Positions 35,419-48,400 of a DNA stretch of 64,000 nt are shown here, piece by piece. The stretch spans positions 62,001 to 126,000 of the forward strand of contig JAIWQS010000161.1 of NCBI GenBank assembly GCA_029891385.1, given 5' to 3'. The notes under the pieces are model-generated. The model was not told where the DNA came from. It ran no database searches and saw nothing but the letters and a program-made list of their open reading frames with translations. The stretch is from Erythroxylum novogranatense. Its lineage: Eukaryota; Streptophyta; Magnoliopsida; Malpighiales; Erythroxylaceae. Positions within the stretch are counted from its first letter, which is position 1; each line of letters opens with the position of its first letter. The position numbers and the translations under genes were made by a program.

Positions 35419-36448
35419 TCTAATCTGCTCATGAAAAAAACGAGGGTTCTTTCCCCTGGAATAATATAATTAACTCCTTAGCTTCTTGTCGACTAATTCT
35501 CTAGGTTGTTGTACAGGAGATGCGATATGCCATTTCGGAACAAGCTTCTTCTTTTCTTTCATTCCGTTTTCTCTCGAAATGGACCACTACTTCGTAAGCT
35601 TTTATTCCCTCTTCTCCTGACCAAAAAGACAACATCTGATCGGAAAATTTTCCAATAACTTCATTAAGACAAGCAGTTTCAAGTTGGACCCTTAGTTTCC
35701 TTCTCCATTTTCGTAGGATTTCAAGACTTTAGTACAGGAAAGACGAGTTCCTTTCTTGAGGTCAATGCTTCTCCTGGAAATTATCTGCATTCCAGATATT
35801 GACTTTTTGATGAAAATGGAAAGCAGAAAATGAACATTTGATTCGTCTCTTGTCTTTGTCACTTATGTTCTGAAATTTCTGAAAACTGTTTGCCACTTGA
35901 AAGGCAGATATTTCTGGGATATGTAACTGGTTTTCAATATTAAAAACCAAATTTGTTTTTAATCAACATTAAAAAAAAAAATCTCAAAAGTTATAAACTA
36001 TTATGGTGGTGTCAAATCTAAATACACAAGTTCTTTAAAGTTTACAAAAAGGGTGTGTATTATCAAATGATTTTAGATTTCACGTTATTGTGAAACTTTA
36101 AATTGGGTGTGAGACGAAGATAATGAAAATTTACAAAATTATAACATATATAAATGTCAACTTTAGGAGATAATATTTATGTAACATATTAACAAATTCA
36201 TTAAAGTTAAAGACAACCAAATGATATTCTATGAAATTGTGACCATTAGTAGTGCCTCAAAGATATTTTCCCTACCTGGCTCTGTTGGCTTTTGGGAAAA
36301 GCCAATAATGCATCATGAACAAATCAACCTTTTTCCACAGTAAAAACAGATCAGTAACAAGGATCAACTTCCCACTACCCAAACATATATTAAATTATTT
36401 TAAAGCTAAAGTTAGCTTCTTCCGCTGTAATTAGTGGTTGAAAAATGT

Positions 36449-36474
36449 TTATATATATATATATATATATATAT
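36449..36474. repeat. (AT)n microsatellite
   Basis: About 12 AT units. Comparable TA runs lie at 36675-36693 and 37689-37711 in the same spacer. Confidence 0.95.
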
Positions 36475-39288
36475 TTTTATATGCTGAGGTCCCTCTGAAT
36501 GACATAAGATGCCTCATCTTAATTAATTTATTTTAAAGATGGGTCTAAAAAGATTGAGTAGTCTATAACCTTACTTTTATGTAATAGAAAGGCTATTTTA
36601 ATAAATTTACATGAAATATAAAATGTAAATAAATACGTATAAATAAAAATATATAATTATACATAGCATAATATTATATATATATATATATATAATAAAG
36701 ATTAAAATAGTAAATAAAATAATTAAATAAATATATAAACTTAAAAAACAAGTATAATAGTAATTAAATCAATCATATCAAGAATGTGATTAAGTTGAAT
36801 AAGAAGTTGTCTAGATTAAATAACTAGGAGATAAGTACTACATATTAAAAAATATGTAAATCATCTCAATATTCAAGATTTAATTTAAGAGATTAAAATT
36901 TAAATAAGAAGATTATAAATCATCTCAATTTAAAAAAGACTGAATGAATATATGATAATTTGTAAATATTACTTAAAATAGATTTTATCGAGTGACTCTA
37001 AATTATTAATTTAATAGACAACTCATATAAAATACATAATTTATGAATCATTATATATTTAATAATTTAATTAATATCTATTAAGAAATTATTTTATACA
37101 AATTTCACCGTATGAAAAAGAAAAATATATAGTCCTAATCAGCTATCCTATCCTGCTTGCATGTAAGATACATAAAAGGAAAGGTAGGGTTCATATTTCC
37201 TCCCTTAGTTAGCCCTTCACTTCCATCTTTCATCTTTGGGCAACTAGGACATTGATGCTAAATATAGGCAGGCTTAATGGCTATGCATTGACCTGCATCA
37301 ATGGCTTTGTGGACCATACTTAGCTTTCGGATTAGTAGCATAGTCTTGAGTTAGGTGTGATTAGGACGATATTATTTTAAAAAGAGAATTCGAGTGGAGT
37401 TAAGAGGTGACCCTGTAGTGTAAATTTTATCCAAAGCGTAATAGAACTTGGCAGAATTGGAAATCTAGTTCCATCCGCCGTTCCGAATCGGATTCCGACG
37501 AGTCTCTTCATGGACAGTCGGAAAAGGGGGTGTCGTTTACCTTGGGAGGAAGGAATCTGGTTGGTAGGTTTTCAACCATTAATTAATGCTAAGATGCCTG
37601 CCTATCGGGGAATAAGAATACTTGATTTCTGGGTGAAGATAGTGATCATCATGAGATTCTTTATAGGGACGTGAAAGTTGTAGGAACTTATATATATATA
37701 TATATATATAAAGGTCAATGCAAACTCCAGAGAGATTTGGACTTTTAAATCCATTTTTGTAGTTTTTTGCACTATGAATGCATGTGAACCATTAGAACTT
37801 TACAAGTAGCTTCGAGAGCTCTTGGAGGCGAACAGTTTGGAATTTGGACACTCAAGATGCACGTTAGGAGTAAAAGTAGACTAAAATTATGAAGGTAAGT
37901 AAGAACACCAAATCTTCTGATGTTTCGATCTCTTTCAGTTAATTTTATCTACACACACATTTATATAGATCTATAAAATTTAACAAAAACAAGGTAGAAA
38001 TTAGTTTACGGGAACAAAGGATCTGATCCTATAAATAAGTACAGACAGGCTTATATTAGTAGAGTTTTTTTTAGAAGAATTTTTTTAATAAATCAGTTGA
38101 TTGTTTGATTGTTAATTAAAAACGACTTTTCAAAAAAAGCTTCATACAATAAATTGTTTAATAACATAAAAATAAAAAGAACATTTATTAATTTTAACTA
38201 TATTTTAATTTATAATAAAATTATTTTTATATATAAATATTATTTAAAATATATTAAACAATATCCAAAGCTCAATATATTAATTATTATATAATTCTAA
38301 ATCATATGAAACATAAATGAAAATATATCTAATCAAATCTTTTATATAATTATAACATAAGTAAAATAAATATAAAATATATAAAAAGTCAAATAATATT
38401 ATATAAATATCAAAATAAGCGTGAATATAAGTTTGAGAGTATTGTGAAAATTATGTAAAACATAAAACAAAGGAGACTAAAAATAAATTCATTAATTAAT
38501 CTGAAAATTTATATAAAAATACTTTTTAAGAAGCTCCAATTTTAAGTTTATTAAAAGCTATATTTTAACTGTCAAAATAGTTATTTCTACTAAAATTTAC
38601 TTTTTATTTTACAACCAAACAGTCATTTAAAAAAATTTGCGATAGAAAAAGTATTTATTCATCATCCAAAAGCTCAACCCAAATAGGCATTAAGTCGATT
38701 TGATTGTGGTTTAGATTATTATTATTATTATTATTTAACGATTATGTTATTTATCTTTATATTTTAATATATATTTTATATCATTTTCTATTAAGTATGG
38801 TGTGTTAGCATCTATAAAATACATATCATAGAATTTAAAAATCAATTTAATAACATTAAATTTTAATAGGAAGCTTAATAATTTTAACCTTAGATAAAGA
38901 TTAAAATATTATTAACTTAATGAATAAAAGAAAAGTAAACGAAGACTAAATAAGCAAATATTATTAATTTAATAAATAAAAAGAAAAGTTATAGGGTGCC
39001 ATTTTAATCTCCTAAACTTCATAATTAGGGATTATAAATTCATAACAAAAGAGCAAATTAATATAAATTTATTTGTTTACTTTAAAATATTATTAGCTTA
39101 GTAACTAAAAAAGTAAACAATAGCTCAAATACATTAATATATTTATCATCATGAAATTGTTGCTCTATCTATCTAACCTTTTCATTTGCTTAGAATTACT
39201 TGATGCTTTTATCTACTATATTTCTCTCAAATGTCAAAACTTAATTTAAAAGCCTTTTTAAAACTATCAATATTTAAAAATCCGATAA

Positions 39289-39438
39289 GATAAAAATTTA
39301 AGGTTTAAAAGATTCAATTATAAAATCAATTAAAGATCGAATAAAATTAAAAATTTTAAATATGATAAAAATTTAAGGTTTAAAAGATTCAATTATAAAA
39401 TCAATTAAAGATTGAATAAAATTAAAAATTTTAAATAT
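39289..39438. repeat. Tandem duplication, 75-bp unit, two copies
   Basis: GATAAAAATTTAAGGTTTAA begins at 39289 and at 39364. The two units differ at a single position that I can see (AGATCG against AGATTG). Confidence 0.95.
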
Positions 39439-39869
39439 GATTAGGCGAAATTATCTTTACTTATTGAAAAATTAAATTTAAATTAAAAAATTATTAAATA
39501 AAAATTAGTTGATTTATTGTGATTTATAAAAATGATTAATTTGCAAAACTAACCGATTAATTAATAAATTAGTTAATTTTTAACGATAAGAATTATTAAC
39601 GTAAATTAAATTAAAAATTAAAATCGAACTGAAAAGTTAATTAGCTCAACATTTTCACGATTGAACCGGTTAAATCAGTTTAATTTTTTAATCATTTAAA
39701 ATATACAATTCTGATTTCATAAAACCATATATTAGGGAGTATCTGCTAAGCTTTCTGTCACTGTTTGAGATTGCTCGTAAGCCACATGAAAGAAAAACTT
39801 GAAACTTTCATATCTGCACATTCTCTTTCAGGGCCTGACTCTAATGAATCAGAAAAGTGGGAACAAAAC

Positions 39870-42263
39870 TTACCAGAAGTCATTGCAAGAACACACTCCA
39901 TCTCTGTAATGGTGAAATCGATTCCTAACAATGATCTGCCTTGCATAAACCTTTGAAGCCAACTTCATAAATGAATGGCAATCTTCACATACCCCGCGAT
40001 TCTTAATGACACGGATGCAAGACTCTTTTCTTGAATATATCAGCCCATAGCAGAAAGCCAACTTCTCACTGTGCAACTCCTCTTTTCCTCCTCCTGAATT
40101 GAACATAAGGCTACTGATATTAGGAGCATAACCAACCAACTTTAGCTTCCCAACCACATCATCTAACTTTTCATAAATCTTATCCTCTTCCTTATGTTTC
40201 ACGTCTGCCGTTGAAAATTCATGAACTTCTTTGTTCAATTCTATACGACTACATTCCCTTCCGTTAAGTATGCATCTCTGTTTTATGACGCTCCTTATCC
40301 GCCCTACATCTTCCCACCTTTTCTCTTTGGCATAAATGTTGGATAATATCGCAAACTCGCAAGGGCTCCATCATGGTCAGGCTCGAGCTTGAGAACCTGT
40401 TTTGCAGCATATTCTCCTACTTCAGTCTCTCCATGAGCACGACAAGCAGCACTTAGAGATTCCCAGATTGCAACGTTGGGAGCTAGTGGCATTGTCTCCA
40501 CAAGATGGATAGCTTCTCTCAAGAGACTGGTTCGGCCGAATAAATGTACCATGCACTCATAATGCTCATGTTTAGGAGTAATTTTGTACTCATTCATCAT
40601 TGATGAAAAGATCCTCTGGCCCTCCTCAACAAGTCCTGCATGACTACAAGCATAAAGCACACCCGTAAAGGTCACCCCATTGAGCTCAATCTCTTCGGAT
40701 TTCATTTCATGGAAGAAGCTTAAAGCACTACTTACATCTCCATGGATGGAAGAAGCATTAATCATACTAGTCCAAGATATCACATTTTTCTGTGGCATCT
40801 TCTTAAAAATTGCTCTTGCTTCTTCCAAACTCCCACATTTGGCATACATATCAATTAGAGCATTATTTACAAGCAAAGCTCCTTCAAATCCATTCTTCTT
40901 AACATACGTATATGAATATACCTGGCCTGATCCCGTAGACCCAGATGAGCGCAGGCTGAGATCACACTTAGCATGGTAACTTGATCAGGTTTGAATCCCC
41001 GGACTTGCATTTCATTAAATAATTTAAAAGCTTCTTGGGGCTGGTAACTCTCAGCATAGCCTGAAATCATCGTGCTCCAATAAAACAAATCCTTTTCATC
41101 AATTTGATTAAAAATCCAACGAGCATCTTCAACCTGTCCAACCTTTGCGTATCCAGTAATCATGGCAGTTGAGACGAATAAGTTTCTTGATGGCATCTCC
41201 ATGAACAATTTTTTAGCAATGTCCATGCAACCACAGCTTATGTACATAGTGATAAGTGCACTCTGTAAATGAGAGTCAAGTTTGACATTTTGTTCACCAA
41301 TAGAATCATGAACAGCTTTTCCATAGCTCAAGTTTCTAGCTCGAGCACACGCAGACATGACAGTGGAGAGAACCATCTCATCTGGCTGCAAATCATCGAT
41401 TATCATCTCCTCATAAAGCCGCAGGGTTTCATCCAAAAGGTCACTCTTGAAGTAAATGTTTGTAAACAAATATCCAACCAAACACTTGAATCAAAACCAC
41501 CACTTTAAAAGTGAAAACAGACTCAAATCTTCATTGGACACCAGAATGAGATTCTAAATTATCTTATGCAATGCCTTGGAAATCACAATCAGTCCATTGA
41601 AGAATGAACATTAAAGAAAGAAGCTTTCATGGATCAAAATTTGCCGATACATACCCATTCATCATAATACTCCAGGTGACAATATCTCTATGAGACATTT
41701 TATCAAAAACCAATCTTGCATCCGATATCCTCCCACACGCTACATACATTCCCACCAAACCAGTCTGCACAAAAGGGTCGCCATCATACCCCAACTTGAG
41801 AGCAATCCCATGAATTTCTATACCCTCATTCAACTCACAAGTCCTTGCAACCGCCTTTAGTAGCGGAGGGAAGCTAAACCTGTCCACCACCCAATCCCCT
41901 CCTCTTCCTTATCTTCTCATGCACCAAAAGGGTGGTTTTCGGCTCCGCGCTGCGAGATAGCGATCGCAAGAGCATGTTTGAAAGAGAAGGATCGGGGACT
42001 TGGGGTAGATGGGCGAAGACTGCGAGAGCATATTCAACGCTAGGAAGCGAAAATGAGGAAGAGAATGAAGAAGAGATAATTAGTTTGAGGAGGAGTAAAT
42101 GAGGGAAATTAGAACGAAGGATTTGAGCGTGGATTTGTTTCAGGTGAAACAGAGAGGCTGTGGAGGAGGAAGGAAGAGATCTGAGGACAGTAGTACACTT
42201 AGTAGTGTTGGTGGAGCTGATATTGATAGGTAGGGACAGTATGGGCGAGCTTTGAGTAGCCAT
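39870..42263 (-). pseudogene. PPR-DYW protein gene (At4g14820-like), frameshifted
   Basis: PLS-class pentatricopeptide proteins with a DYW domain bind organelle RNA and carry out C-to-U editing. Reading from the ATG at 42263 there is an N-terminal region with LKQIHAQILRSNFP, then repeats such as SACARARNLSYGKAVHD and NNALIDMYAKCGSLEEARAI, and E motifs. The C-terminal DYW domain (40238-39870) has HSEKLAFCYGL, CEDCH and the ending GVCSCNDFW, so zinc-binding residues are present. The reading frame is broken near 41885, near 40890 and near 40345, and an insertion or unrecognised intron occupies about 41446-41654. A short loss in VRNRFHHY near the end removes residues usually present before the His pair. 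It is probably a recently decayed gene, unless indels are assembly errors. Confidence 0.88.
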
Positions 42264-42495
42264 TTTCGCGGGGTTTTACCGAGGTTTCGGGTATCTTGAC
42301 TTTTGAGTTTTGAGGGTGGAGGCAAAAAGTAGCAAACTTTGGGTTCACATGGGCGTACAATTGGGCCTGAATTGGAACCTAGGCCTGTAACTGCTGAGAT
42401 CTTTCGGTGGTCTCAGATATCTTGTGCCAGGCTAGCCAAGGATCAAAGATTACGTTTTTAACGATTGGAGATCAAATTAAGCATTCCTGGATAAA
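42264..42495. promoter_or_regulatory. Short divergent promoter region between two genes
   Basis: Only 232 bases separate the PPR start codon (minus, 42263) from the start codon of the next gene (plus, 42496). Both 5' leaders and core promoters must fit here, suggesting a bidirectional promoter. I see no TATA box for either direction. Confidence 0.6.
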
Positions 42496-45400
42496 ATGGG
42501 GGAAGTTCTATTCGTACTTGAACAAAATCTCACTTCCCAAAAGGTACTTTCTAGCATTCTCTTTTGGCTTTTAGATTTTGGTAGAGCATCGGGGTCTTCT
42601 TTTTTTGTCGTTAAAATATTAATGAACACTAGAGTTTCTGAGTTGGCAATGATTTAGGGCTCCAAAATTTCTACTTTTTCGAGTTTCTGATGGGATCAGC
42701 ACCATGTTCTAGGTGGCAATGATTAGATTTTCTGAGTTGCTTTTTCAAAAACGGTTTTAACAGGAAAAATCTTTAAGGTTTGACGAAGTTGCCCAAGAGG
42801 TATATTGCTGAAATCTAGAGCTGCCATTTTTAGTGCTTTCAAATAGATGTTGCAATCTGCTGTGTTTATAGCCTGAAGGGCACTCTTATCTTAGCCTGAA
42901 AGGCTCATTGGTTAATTCCTAGGAGAAATTGACTCCTCAAGAAGAAAATATACTTCAGACATGCAAGTCTAAGGCTGTTAGAGATTTTACGGTTGGTTCT
43001 CTTGTTGGTGGTGCTATTGCATGGGCAGGTATGTTTTTTCATTCCTGTCTATGATTAGGTAATGCTCGGAATGAGTTATCAGAGTATCTCAAATACAAAA
43101 CTTGATAATAACAGAACTTTATATTTGATTTCTGAATCAAAAACGAGGAACCAGTGGGTTCTGAATAATGGCTATTGGTTGGTTGGGCCTCTATATAGAA
43201 TTTAAATTGAACATTATGAGGTTGCTTTGGTGATTCTATTCCTTTTTAATGTGGTAATGGCAAGAATTTGTCCATCTTTGCTTAGATTCTTGTTTGAGGT
43301 CAGGTTATGCACCTTAAAATACGAGAAAATAAATAGAGTCTTAACATATACCTGGAATATTGCTATGTTTCAGGTCTCTTATAACCTCCAAGTCTAGTTT
43401 CATTATATATATATATATATATATTGTTTTTTTATGTAGTGATTGTCATCCAGGAATACACAGGAATATTGCTATGTTTCAGGTATCTTATAACCTCCAA
43501 GTCTAGTTTCATAATACATATATACACTGGTTTTTTATGTAGTGGTTGTCATCCAGGAATACACGGTTGAATTTCAGTCTTCGGTTGATTTCTTGGTTGA
43601 AGCAATGGCTTATTATGTGCTTTTTTTCCCCATTAGAGGGAAGTTGAAAGCAGTGTTTCATTTTACTCCAAACGGTTACTATTCTAAGTATCTGAAATGT
43701 TAATCGTTACTTTTTTTTTTCCTGCAGTATTTCAATGTAAGTCAACTCCGTAATTATCAAATGTGTGTTGTTGTACAGACTGCCAGCTTTTACATTTCAT
43801 ATTTGTTGATTATGATCTTAGACAAACCAACATATGATCTACGTTATTTTTATACATGCATGTAAATTTGTAGACTTGTTAAAGTCGCATATAGTCTTCA
43901 GTTCTTGATGACATTTGTATTTGAAAATGTGGGAGTTTCTGCCTTCAAATGTTGCCCTTGGATGCATAACATTGATATCGTCATAACCTGGAGAATAATA
44001 CTTCTACTTTGCTGACAGTTATTAACTTATTCGTAACTGTAGTAGCTAGATATTTATTGTGCTTGGTATGGAAAGCATTTTTGTTAAGATTCTCTCAAGA
44101 AATGGTAATATATAGGAGTGTAATTGTGTATGTTAACGTTGCTGTTGCAGCCGCTTATAGGTGTATGATAAGGTAGTTCTGGGCATGGGAAACTGTCTCT
44201 TTAGTGGTTGTTCTGTCGCTCCATCTGTAATATTTGTCTTCCTTTCATTCAACTTGTTTTCAGTTGGTAATTGCAAATCCATCAATGTAACAAATGTATG
44301 TGTCTTTTATCAAATATTTGTGAACAATTACTTTAATGTTTCTGATCAATTCTGGCCTTTTGGCAGCCACATCAAAGCTAAGCAAGTTTGCTCGGGTTAA
44401 CTTTGCAGGAGGTTACATAAACTTTCTTTTTCTCTGGTCCTTACATACCTCAGCTTGGATTGATTTTAATGCAAAATACTAGCAATTTATGGAATGCTCT
44501 CTTTTGTGTTGCTGCATGATTTACCCTCTTTTCTTTATTGGACTTTTGGCCTTTTAGGCGCTGCGGCTTTTCTTGGGTTTTGGAAATTTGGTAGGTCCCT
44601 CGATTCATGTGTTGATCATATTCTTGCTCTGGATGGAACTCGACTGCAGAGGGAATTAGCCAACATGTAGGAATTTATGCATATTTGCTTCCTGCTTCTT
44701 TTCAATAGTTCCATCGATAAAACTGATTTTTTCTTGAAATGTATATGTTGACGAGCTGGTTTTCCAAACATCTGAACCATATAGGTACCCTTTTTTAATT
44801 TTTTGGTCTAGAAGGGACACGTTGAGCAATTTTTGACCTAACACTAGGCAGTACTTGTTAGGAGCTACGGGGGTGAGAGGAAAGACAAGGGATAGGAGGG
44901 TGATGTCAGAGTTAGTTAGAATTGGGCTGAGGTGGCATATGGAATAACCGATTGTACTAGGGGCAGATGAGGATAAAAGGAGGGCAGAAGAGAGAGGAGG
45001 GGGAGGAGAAAATTAAGAGAAGAAGAGTGATGAAGGATTCTTACCTTCGAGGAGCAAAGCACGCTCACTGTTGGGAGGAATATTATATTCCTATCTTGTA
45101 GTGTCAATACATACGACACAACTATACTACATTAATATAGTATAATTCTAGTATTCTGGGTTAGTGACCTAACAGTGGTCCGACCTGCCGGATACCAATA
45201 GTGGGGGAGAAGATCCATTAGTTTCGAAGGTTAGAGAAGTTAGAGCAACTGACCTTGATGCCACCCAAGATGTCCGATCGAGTAGAAGTATTGGAAGCTC
45301 GTATGGCTAACTTGGAGGCTAGGGTGGAAGAAATCCAATCATCCATGCGGATGGCGATGGGAGAAATGCAGCGAAACTTGTTACTGGAGATGAGTAAGAT

Positions 45401-48400
45401 GATGGGTAAGCGACCGGAAGAAGGACAAGGAAGTGGCGATGCTTCCGGAAGGGGGCCTCACGCAACAGGAGAGCGGAATGCACATCACGGACAGTTCAAC
45501 CAGATGGCACATTCCGACAACTCCATGGATGAATATCGAATGTCTGTCCGCAAGGTGGAATTACCTATGTTTGGTGGTTCTGATCCCGTAGGGTGGATCA
45601 CACGGGTTGAGATGTATTTTGAAGTGTACAACACGTCTGAGCAAATCAAAATAAAGCTGGCTTTATTGAGTATGGAAGGTTCCACCATACACTGGTTTAA
45701 TCTTCTCCGGGAAACAGAGGTGGACTTGGACTAGGAGAAGTTCAAGCGAGCTCTCATAGATCGCTATGGAGGGAGAAGGTTCGAAAATCCGTTTGAGGAG
45801 TTGTCGGATCTGAAGCAAACGGATTCGGTAGACAAGTACATTGAGACGTTTGAGTTTATCTCATCACAGGTTGGGCGTCTACCGGAGGAACAGTTTATGG
45901 GGTATTTTATGAGTGGGCTGCGGCCGGATATTCAAAGGAGGGTGAGAACTTTCGGACCGGTCAACAGATATCAGCTAATGAAGATCACTAGGGCGGTGGA
46001 GGATGAGGTGAATGGCGAGATCGGGGGAGTCGATGGCGTTGGCTCTCACATGCGTCTGGGGTCTCCGCACCGAAGGAGCCCTTTTAGGGGTAACTTCCGG
46101 GTCAACCCGACCCAGCGCTAACCGGAACCTCCAGACTCGACGGGTCGGGAACGGTTTGAGAGCGGCACCGGATCGGGGAGAGGTCGCAATTGTTCCAGGT
46201 CTCCATCTGAGTTCCAGGCGCAGCGTGGGATGGTCGTCTCACCCACGGCGACTCCTACCAGGCGAACCGAAGGTGACAAGAGGGGACCGGCGGAGAGGAA
46301 CAGAGGAGTGCGCCATCTGTCGTACCAAGAGCTGATGGATCGCAAGGCCAAGGGGCTGTGCTTCCGATGTGGGGAGCGATTTCATCCCCTCCACCAGTGC
46401 GCCGAGAAACAGTTGAGGTTGCTAATCTTGGATGATAACGAGACTTTGACTGAGAATGGAGAAATTATGGCCTTGGAGGCAGAACCGGAGGAAGATGGAG
46501 ATATAACTCTAGAAGGCCGCACCATAGTTCCTCACTTCAGCCTTGAGGACAAGGCTGTTCTTCGAGGAGGCGGCAATGTTAGGAGCTACGGGGGTGAGAG
46601 GAAAGACAGGGGATAGGAGGGTGATGTCAGAGTTAGTTAGAATTGGGCTGAGGTGGCATATGGAATAACCGATTGTACTAGGGGCAGATGAGGATAAAAG
46701 GAGAGCAGAAGAGAGAGGAGGGGGAGGAGAAAAATTAAGAGAAGAAGAGTGACAGAAGGATTCTTACCTTCTGAGGAGCAAGGCTGCTCTGGTTAGGGAG
46801 GAATATTATATTCCTATACTGTAGTGGCAATACATACCTACAACTATACTACATTAATATAGTATAATTCTAGTATTCTGGGTTAGTGACCTAACAGTAC
46901 TCATCCAGTGCTGACTTATTGCCTGAATCGATTCCCACCCCAATTGAGGATTTTAATCTAAGATCTCGCTGAGAGATGCTAAACACTAGACTATTCCCTC
47001 AGCCTCTTTAGGCACTATTTTTTCTAATAGAGTTTGTAGCCTTTTAGAAATTTGGAGCTACTAAGGAAGATATGATATTGTTATTTGATGGCATGAAACT
47101 CCTCAAATCTGGGTTTGAGACAATAAAATGAGTCGTGTTATTAAATTGCTTAACTAGACTCAGTTGAACTTAGTGTATACTGCTTTGTGGCCAGTGTGGC
47201 ATCCTCTAGGCAAAAGTTTTTCATTCACATTTGGACCCGATATTTCAGGTTTACCTTGTCTTCTCTCCAATAGGTCTTAGGGTTTTGATCATTTTAACAA
47301 ATCCTTATGACTTTTTCTTTTTGAAAAATAAATCCTTACGACTGTTTAGTTTACTGTACTAACAACTGTAAAAAGAACCCAATTTCAGTGTAATTATCAT
47401 TTAGAGTGGTCTGGTTGCTGTCAAGATATGAAGAATATGTAGAGCTTTTACTTACCCATCACCCCTCTTATTTGAACAAAAAGAAAAACATCTTCTCTAT
47501 TTTGTCTTGTCAGCCATCTGAAATCCTCTCATTTGATATACTACTGTTATTTTTGTTATAAGTGCAAGGAACTCCAGCTTATTGATGTAGTCTTTTTCTG
47601 ACAGAATATCAAGGCAGTATAGAGATAACCCTTCAATAATGCAATATATGCATAGACACTTCTACTCAGAAAAGGTTTTTGATGATTCAAACTCTGATAA
47701 ACCAATACTGAGGTGGCGGTACCGAAATTTCTTTGGTGATAATGTTGATCATGGCCAAACTAGAAATGAAAGCAATTCTGCAAGCAGCTCAGACTCACCC
47801 AGAGATTCAGATGTCAAAAGGGCTGGGCAAATTCCTGTAAGTACTATGAAAAATTTCTCTTGCCATTGTACAAATAATAACTTATCTTGGAAATTAGCTT
47901 GAGAGAATTAAAAAATATATATGTTTACGACACAGACATTGGATTATTTGGTTGGTATCTGGTTTCATGTTAAAGTTGCATGGGGTTTATTTTGATGCCT
48001 TTATATGCTTAAGTATCCTACATGCTCGCTTTTTTTTCTTCACATGTATAGGCGGCTTAGTTATTGAATGTGGAAATTGATATAGTGAAACAGACAAGTT
48101 TTACAACCTTGATGAGACTTATTTTTCTGATTATCTTGTCACCTGATTGGATGAAAAAACTGCATGAAACTGGTTGTATGGAATGTGTTATAAACCCTCT
48201 ACAGCACTCTTCACGTGGATAAATAGAAAGAAAGATTTACAATTTTACAAAGGATGAACAACAATTCAAAGGCAATCTTGGCTCTGATTGTGTACTGAAC
48301 CGGACTCTGTCTTTATTGTCTCGTAAAGCATCTAGATGCTCCCCTGACTGCTTGTAGGTTCAAGAAATTCCAAATTCAAGATATTCTAATTGGAAAATTA

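Larger units (their letters stand above)
35419..39869. other. AT-rich intergenic spacer
   Basis: No supported gene. The first few hundred bases are probably the DUF1677 3' UTR. The remainder holds TA-dinucleotide runs (36449-36474, 36675-36693, 37689-37711), an extremely AT-rich block at 38050-39680 and a 75-bp tandem duplication (39289-39438). A less AT-rich piece at about 37140-37560 is unassigned. Confidence 0.6.
44856..46896 (+). mobile_element. Gag-only LTR retrotransposon (TR-GAG type) in an intron
   Basis: The element is 2041 bp with LTRs of 319 and 320 bp (44856-45174, 46577-46896), both TGTTAGGAGC...ACCTAACA. A perfect 5-bp duplication, GTACT, flanks it (44851-44855, 46897-46901). 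The 1.4-kb interior encodes only a Ty3/gypsy-type Gag and there is no trace of protease, RT or integrase. This is the layout of TR-GAG elements, plant non-autonomous retrotransposons with terminal repeats and a Gag gene. It lies in sense orientation in intron 4 of the gene at 42496-49456, between exons ending at 44666 and starting at 47605. The LTRs differ at about a dozen places, clustered near their middle. Confidence 0.93.
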
